From Butyricicoccus porcorum (GTDB lineage Bacteria > Bacillota > Clostridia > Oscillospirales > Butyricicoccaceae): a stretch of 64,000 bases of DNA. Both the position numbers and the translations under genes were made by a program. Below the pieces are notes generated by a model, which did not search any database, was not told the DNA's origin, and saw nothing but the letters and a program-made list of their open reading frames with translations. Where the stretch lies: contig NZ_NHOC01000005.1 of the NCBI RefSeq assembly GCF_002157465.1, positions 9,134-73,133 of the forward strand, written 5' to 3'. Below, in pieces: positions 58,373-64,000 of this stretch. Within the stretch, counting starts at the first letter, position 1. Each line of letters starts with the position of its first letter.

Positions 58373-58401
58373 TTGATTGTACTGGCAAAATAGGGTATAC
58401 T
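58373..58401 (+). promoter_or_regulatory. Promoter of pncB
   Basis: TTGATT (58373-58378) and TATACT (58396-58401), spacer 17 bp, about 40 bp before pncB. Confidence 0.7.
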
Positions 58402-58440
58402 GAGTACATCAAACCCAACCGGGAACAGGAAGTGACTGTA

Positions 58441-59883
58441 ATGCAACGAGAAAATCTTTCCATGCTCTGCGATTTTTATGAGCTGACAATGAGCAACGGG
58501 TATTTCCTCAACGGCTTTTATAAGCGAAATACCTATTTTGATGTATTTTTCCGCACGGTGCCGGACGGCGGCGGCTTTGCAATTGCGGCCGGACTGGAGC
58601 AGATCGTGCACTATATCGAACAGCTGCATTTCGAGGAAGAGGACATTGAATACCTGCGCTCGAAAAAACTGTTTGACGAAAAATTTCTGACCTATCTGCG
58701 CGAGTTCAAATTTACCGGTGATATTTACGCTGTGCCGGAGGGCACGCCGGTGTTTCCGAACGAGCCTATCCTGACTGTGCGCGCCCCGGCAATTGAAGCA
58801 CAGCTGATTGAAACCTTTGTCCTGCTCGCCATCAATCATCAGTCGTTGATTGCTACCAAGGCCAAGCGCATTGTGCGTGCCGCACAGGGTCGTGTTGTGC
58901 TGGAATTCGGCTCCCGCCGCGCACAGGGTGCGGACGGCGCAGTCATCGGCGCGCGCGCGGCATACATCGGCGGCTGTGCCGGAACGGCATGCACGCTGAC
59001 CGACGAGCTGTACGGCGTCCCGGCGGGCGGTACCATGGCACATTCCTGGGTACAGATGTTCGACAGCGAATATGAAGCATTCAAAACATACTGTGAGCTG
59101 TATCCGGACAACACAACGCTGCTGGTCGACACCTACAACACACTGAAAAGCGGCGTACCAAACGCCATCCGTGCCTTCAAAGAGATCCTTCTGCCGAAAG
59201 GGATCACCAATTTTGCCATCCGTCTGGACTCCGGTGACATCGCCTATCTGTCCCGGCAGGCGCGAAACATGCTGGATGAGGCAGGGCTGTCCTGCTGCAA
59301 AATCACCGCGTCCAATGCTCTGGATGAGCACCTGATCCGCGACCTGCTCATGCAGGGTGCCTGTATCGATACCTTTGGTGTCGGCGAGCGCCTGATTACC
59401 GCGCGCAGCGCACCGGTCTTCGGCGGCGTGTACAAGCTGGTGGCAATTGAAGCACCAGACGGCACCATTGTGCCGAAAATCAAAGTGAGTGAAAACACCT
59501 CCAAGATCACTAACCCGCATTTCAAAAAGCTGTACCGCTTTTTCGACAACGAGAGCGGCAAGGCACTGGCAGATGAACTGTGTATCTATGATGAGGTCAT
59601 CGACCCGGACACACCGCACACAATTTTCGACCCGAACGCAACCTGGAAAACCAAAACGCTGACCAACTTCACAGCAAAAGAGCTTCAGGTTCCGATTTTC
59701 AAAAACGGCAAGCGCGTCTACGAGCTGCCGTCCATCCACGACATTCAGGCGTACTGCACCGAGCAGGTCGGCCTGCTGTGGGATGAGGTGCAGCGCTTTG
59801 AAAATCCGCACACCTATTATGTCGACCTGTCCCGCAGGCTGTGGGACATCAAGCGGCTGCTGTTGCAGGACTGCAAGAGCTGA
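58441..59883 (+). CDS. pncB: Nicotinate phosphoribosyltransferase
   Basis: NAD-salvage enzyme converting nicotinate and PRPP to NaMN. The 480-residue product contains LCDFYELTMSNGYF, FGSRRAQGADGA, the catalytic-region TMAHSWVQMF (His near residue 200) and RLDSGDIAYLS. ATG 58441 follows AGGAAGTG. Monocistronic, with a strong terminator. Confidence 0.94.
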   Translation: MQRENLSMLCDFYELTMSNGYFLNGFYKRNTYFDVFFRTVPDGGGFAIAAGLEQIVHYIEQLHFEEEDIEYLRSKKLFDEKFLTYLREFKFTGDIYAVPEGTPVFPNEPILTVRAPAIEAQLIETFVLLAINHQSLIATKAKRIVRAAQGRVVLEFGSRRAQGADGAVIGARAAYIGGCAGTACTLTDELYGVPAGGTMAHSWVQMFDSEYEAFKTYCELYPDNTTLLVDTYNTLKSGVPNAIRAFKEILLPKGITNFAIRLDSGDIAYLSRQARNMLDEAGLSCCKITASNALDEHLIRDLLMQGACIDTFGVGERLITARSAPVFGGVYKLVAIEAPDGTIVPKIKVSENTSKITNPHFKKLYRFFDNESGKALADELCIYDEVIDPDTPHTIFDPNATWKTKTLTNFTAKELQVPIFKNGKRVYELPSIHDIQAYCTEQVGLLWDEVQRFENPHTYYVDLSRRLWDIKRLLLQDCKS

Positions 59884-59902
59884 TTTCTTCTCTCAACAGC
59901 AT

Positions 59903-59936
59903 GTGCCCCGCCGGTTGCCCGGCGGGGCACTTTTTG
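59903..59936 (+). terminator. Terminator of pncB
   Basis: GTGCCCCGCCGG pairs with CCGGCGGGGCAC around TTGC; T5 follows. Confidence 0.9.
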
Positions 59937-59943
59937 CATACGA

Positions 59944-60531
59944 TTATTTTTTCTTTTTGCGCTTCTCCCATTCCGCCCACGGAATCAGTTCATCGCCGCG
60001 CACAATCCACGCAGTCTGTGCTTCGCGCGCAAGCGGCGTATCCGACAGCGAATCGGAATAGAAGGTTTCAATCTGCGCGTCGCCGAATACCTCGCGGAAG
60101 CGGCGCACCTTTTCCTCGCCCCAGCAGTTGACACCGGTGTATTTTCCCGTGTGCGCATCGACGCGCGATGCCATCAGATATTTGATACCCAGCTGTTCAC
60201 AGGCGGGCTTCAGCAAAAATTCCGGCGATGCGGAAATAATTACATCATCCTCCCGCCAGGTCTTCTCTATGTACCATGGCTTGATGTTGCGGATATGTGT
60301 GCGCCAGAATTCCTGCACCACCTGCTCAGAATCACCGATGGCGGTCAGAAAGCGATACATCTGCTGCTTGGCCTTTGTCTTATCCCACAGCTTTGCGCCA
60401 TACAGGGCAAAGCCACCGATGGTTCCCGGCACGGTGCGCAGCATCAGCGGCTTGTGCCGCAGGCAGTAAAAATAGAAATCTACCGTGCTGTCGCCGTGGT
60501 AGATGGTTTGGTCAAAATCATATACGTTCAT
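59944..60531 (-). CDS. HAD-superfamily phosphatase (IB type)
   Basis: 195-residue cytosolic HAD protein. Motif I is YDFDQTIYHGDST (DxDxT), motif II VIISASPEFLL, and motif III/IV FYSDSLSDTPLA. It resembles phosphoserine-phosphatase-like and PgpP-like enzymes. ATG 60531 follows GGAGG. It lies between pncB and a divergent small membrane gene; the substrate is unknown. Confidence 0.85.
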   Translation of the reverse strand: MNVYDFDQTIYHGDSTVDFYFYCLRHKPLMLRTVPGTIGGFALYGAKLWDKTKAKQQMYRFLTAIGDSEQVVQEFWRTHIRNIKPWYIEKTWREDDVIISASPEFLLKPACEQLGIKYLMASRVDAHTGKYTGVNCWGEEKVRRFREVFGDAQIETFYSDSLSDTPLAREAQTAWIVRGDELIPWAEWEKRKKKK

Positions 60532-60600
60532 CCGTCCATCCTCCATGTGTCTTTCTGATTTTATGATACACTGTGCGGTTATACCACGTCAAGAGGCGGT

Positions 60601-60628
60601 TTGCGATTCGCCGGGAATGTGCTATACT
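60601..60628 (+). promoter_or_regulatory. Promoter of small membrane gene 60663
   Basis: TTGCGA (60601-60606) and TATACT (60623-60628), spacer 16 bp, with extended TGC. Confidence 0.6.
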
Positions 60629-60662
60629 GGAGAAAATCATATCTATTCAGGAGGAACCTGCT

Positions 60663-61046
60663 ATGTCACCCTTGCTGCTTGCAGCTATTCTTTTTATCAC
60701 GCTGGCACTGATATTCTACACTACCGGTGTCTTTGGCGAACGCCGTTCCGGTACGCTGACCGTGCGCCATGTTGTCATCTTCTGGCTTGGCCTGTGCTGC
60801 GATACGACCGGCACGCTGTTGATGTCGCGCATCGCCTCGCAGCAGAATGCGGGCGCGGGAAATCCACTGCACGCCGTCACCGGCACGCTCGCCATTGTGC
60901 TCATGCTCATCCATGCGGTCTGGGCGGTTTACACCCTGCGCCGCGGCACAGAACATGCACGTCACATTTTCCACAAATTCAGCCTTGCTGTCTGGCTTGT
61001 CTGGCTCATCCCATATGTGCTCGGCATGGTCATCGGCATGGGATAA
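60663..61046 (+). CDS. TIGR03987-like membrane protein
   Basis: 127-residue protein with four hydrophobic segments (LLLAAILFITLALIFYTTGVF, VVIFWLGLCCDTTGTLLM, AVTGTLAIVLMLIHAVWAVYTL, KFSLAVWLVWLIPYVLGM). Histidines in the loops and at LIHAVW suggest metal or haem coordination. The match to the TIGR03987 family of small clostridial membrane proteins is from memory; function unknown. ATG 60663 follows AGGAGGAACC. Confidence 0.65.
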   Translation: MSPLLLAAILFITLALIFYTTGVFGERRSGTLTVRHVVIFWLGLCCDTTGTLLMSRIASQQNAGAGNPLHAVTGTLAIVLMLIHAVWAVYTLRRGTEHARHIFHKFSLAVWLVWLIPYVLGMVIGMG

Positions 61047-61050
61047 ACGC

Positions 61051-61083
61051 AAAAAAACAGCCGCAAAGCCTGCGGCTGTTTTT
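61051..61083. terminator. Terminator between the TIGR03987-like and DegV genes
   Basis: AACAGCCGC pairs with GCGGCTGTT, with A7 on the left and T5 on the right, so it serves both converging genes. Confidence 0.88.
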
Positions 61084-61091
61084 CATCTGGT

Positions 61092-61964
61092 TCAGTTTCC
61101 GCGCTTATCTCCGTAGAAAAACAGCGCAACGGTTCCCGGCCCGGCATGGGCGCCGATGACCGTGTCCAGCATATGGATTTCCACATCCTTCACCTCTGTG
61201 TGGCTGAGGATATAGTTTTTCAGGTATTCAGCATCCTCCAGACAGTCACCGTGGCTGATGGTGACCGGATAGCTGCCAATGTTCCGAATATGCGCATTCA
61301 GCTGCTTGCAGAGCATGTCGAGCGCACGCCGACGCCCGCGCACCTTTTTGTCCGCGATCAGGCGTCCGTCATCCGACACGTACAGAATCGGCTTGATGCC
61401 GACCAAAGAGCCCATGACGGCGGATGATTTGGACACACGGCCGCCGCGATGCAGGTACATCAGATCATCCACTGTAAACCAGTGGACAACATGGGTACGG
61501 AATTCCTCCACCCATTCGACAAGCTGCTCAGCGGTCATACCCTCCGCCCGGCGCTTCGCCGCTTCACGGACAATCAACGTCTGTCCGCCGGAGGCGGCAA
61601 AGGTGTCGACGCAGTACACCCGGTTGGGATATCTGTCCTTCAGTTCGTCGCGCGCCATACAGCCGGACTGGAAGCTGCCACTGAGTGCGGAGGAAAAGCC
61701 GATATACACAACATCACGACAGGACTGCAAAATACCTTCAAAAACGCTGGCAAATGCGCCCACAGTCGCCTGGGATGTTGTGATACTTTTTCCCTCGCGC
61801 AGCTGCTGATAAAAGGATGAAAAAGGAACGGTTCTGCCGAAATCGTCTTCTACGGTGTCACAGCCCTCCAGTGTAAAGCTGAGCGGAACCGTACAGATAT
61901 CGTTCTGGAGCAGATAGGACTCTTCAATGTCCAGAACGGAATCCGTGACAATAACGTACCCCAT
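61092..61964 (-). CDS. DegV family fatty-acid-binding protein
   Basis: 290-residue DegV/FakB-like protein that binds fatty acids for phosphorylation by FakA. VIVTDSVLDI, ITTSQATVGAF, GFSSALSGSFQSG and HRGGRVSKSSA are typical. ATG 61964 has AAGGAGG upstream. No fakA is in the window. It directly follows the VOC gene. Confidence 0.9.
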   Translation of the reverse strand: MGYVIVTDSVLDIEESYLLQNDICTVPLSFTLEGCDTVEDDFGRTVPFSSFYQQLREGKSITTSQATVGAFASVFEGILQSCRDVVYIGFSSALSGSFQSGCMARDELKDRYPNRVYCVDTFAASGGQTLIVREAAKRRAEGMTAEQLVEWVEEFRTHVVHWFTVDDLMYLHRGGRVSKSSAVMGSLVGIKPILYVSDDGRLIADKKVRGRRRALDMLCKQLNAHIRNIGSYPVTISHGDCLEDAEYLKNYILSHTEVKDVEIHMLDTVIGAHAGPGTVALFFYGDKRGN

Positions 61965-61981
61965 GGTATCCTCCTTCCGCA

Positions 61982-62350
61982 TCATTCTGCCGGAATAATC
62001 TCGACCCAGTAGCCATCTGGATCGACGATGAAATAGATGCCCATCGCTGCATTTTCAAAGCAAATGCAGCCCATTTCCTGATGCTTTTCATGTGCCTCTT
62101 CAAAATTGTCCGCGCGCAGGGCAAGGTGAATTTCATTTTCACCCAGATTGTATGCCTGCGGATGCTCACGCAGCCAGGTCAGCTCAAGCAGATGCGGCGT
62201 CACACCGTCACCCAGATAAACAATGGTAAATGCGCCGTCCGGCCCGTGGATGCGGCGCGTTTCCTTCAGTCCCAGCGCCTCCTGATAGAACGCAATCGAA
62301 GCGTCCAGATCCTTTACATTTATGTTATTATGTGCAAATGTAAACTGCAT
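61982..62350 (-). CDS. VOC-superfamily glyoxalase-like protein
   Basis: 122-residue protein of the glyoxalase I fold. FTFAHNNINVKDLDASIAFYQEALG is the first beta-alpha-beta module, and VDPDGYWVEIIP holds the terminal metal-binding Glu. It resembles lactoylglutathione lyase. ATG 62350 with GGGAGGG 7 bp upstream is preferred to a longer open frame. It precedes degV. Confidence 0.85.
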   Translation of the reverse strand: MQFTFAHNNINVKDLDASIAFYQEALGLKETRRIHGPDGAFTIVYLGDGVTPHLLELTWLREHPQAYNLGENEIHLALRADNFEEAHEKHQEMGCICFENAAMGIYFIVDPDGYWVEIIPAE

Positions 62351-62478
62351 ATGCATTCCCTCCCATAAACAAATATCACTGATCGTATCTATTATACGTG
62401 GATTTCCGTGCTTTCGCAATGGTCTGTCCCCATTTTTCACAATCTCTCCGCATTTTCCGTCTGTTTGCACAAAGAAAA

Positions 62479-62504
62479 TCCCCTGCGGACGCATCCGCAG
62501 GGGA
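62479..62504 (-). terminator. Terminator of gdhA
   Basis: TCCCCTGCGGA pairs with TCCGCAGGGGA around CGCA-type loop; TTTTCTTTG follows on the minus strand, 34 bp after gdhA. Confidence 0.85.
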
Positions 62505-62537
62505 CTGTGTATTCAGCTTTCTGTCGGGGGAAATAAA

Positions 62538-63884
<1,347 letters not shown>

Positions 63885-63929
63885 TCATTTTCCTCCATAC
63901 AAAATGGTTTGTTCACATCTTCGGTAAAA

Positions 63930-63957
63930 ATAATACCACAAGAATGGCAATTTGAAA
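63930..63957 (-). promoter_or_regulatory. Promoter of gdhA
   Basis: TTTCAA (63952-63957) and TATTAT (63930-63935) on the minus strand, spacer 16 bp; extended TGG precedes the -10. Confidence 0.6.
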
Positions 63958-64000
63958 ATACAAAAATTGCAAAATTCATAAATTTTTCTAAATCGCTCTT

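Noticed and set aside
58261-59811. A 516-codon minus-strand frame opposite pncB.
   Set aside because: Shadow of pncB, which has a clear ribosome site and catalytic motifs.

Overview
The window looks like chromosome of a Bacillota (Clostridia) bacterium, most plausibly a gut member of the Oscillospirales; that placement is inference from gene content (rapZ-yvcK-whiA cluster, SLH-domain surface proteins, lrgAB, DUF1385-prmC, DUF3793, TPP-riboswitch thiXYZ, AGGAGG ribosome sites, TTGACA/TATAAT promoters) and moderate GC. Most of it is housekeeping sequence. One insertion sequence is present. I see no prophage, CRISPR array or integrated plasmid.

Layout. 1-5417 (minus): murB, rapZ, yvcK, whiA and the first ~510 codons of dnaE. 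5703-10664: a PPP-type phosphatase, a cytidylate-kinase-like protein with an ion transporter, and a mannitol-dehydrogenase-family oxidoreductase. 10956-14493 (minus): rpmG-secE-nusG-rplK-rplA, then rplJ-rplL behind an L10 leader with a terminator. 14648-18422: tandem paralogous small membrane proteins, ruvX, an M15 peptidase and a DUF421 protein. 18512-19994: IS3-family element. 20185-23777: HPr-like protein, FUSC-HAD fusion, acylphosphatase, tRNA-Thr, rpsF-ssb-rpsR. 23903-29413 (minus): two large secreted proteins, an SLH-M4 metalloprotease and a lectin/papain-like amidase candidate. 29746-38547: ABC exporter, cold-shock protein, acyltransferase-like protein, ECF sigma/anti-sigma pair, EamA, lrgAB, YitT-like protein, tRNA-Leu(UAA), DUF4393 protein. 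38669-43987: TrpB2, a membrane protein, guaB, cysS. 44030-53251 (minus): pgsA, then a compact run lipoprotein - response regulator - histidine kinase - DUF1385 - prmC - recA - recX - rimO. 53450-64000: tRNA-Leu(UAG), FAH hydrolase, TPP-riboswitch thiamine-precursor transporter, DUF3793 with paired palindromic operators, pncB, HAD, DegV, VOC protein and gdhA.

Regulation is the richest theme. Besides two textbook leaders (L10 and TPP), three genes have a promoter, then a terminator-like hairpin, then the ribosome site: the FUSC-HAD fusion, the cold-shock gene and the EamA gene. TrpB2, guaB and DUF3793 each carry a palindrome or direct repeats at the promoter. The most unusual proteins are the FUSC-HAD fusion with a degraded catalytic motif, an HPr-like protein lacking both phosphorylation residues, an IMP dehydrogenase resembling the Tritrichomonas enzyme, and the SLH-M4 protease. 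None amounts to a clearly new multi-gene system; these are single-gene or regulatory leads.
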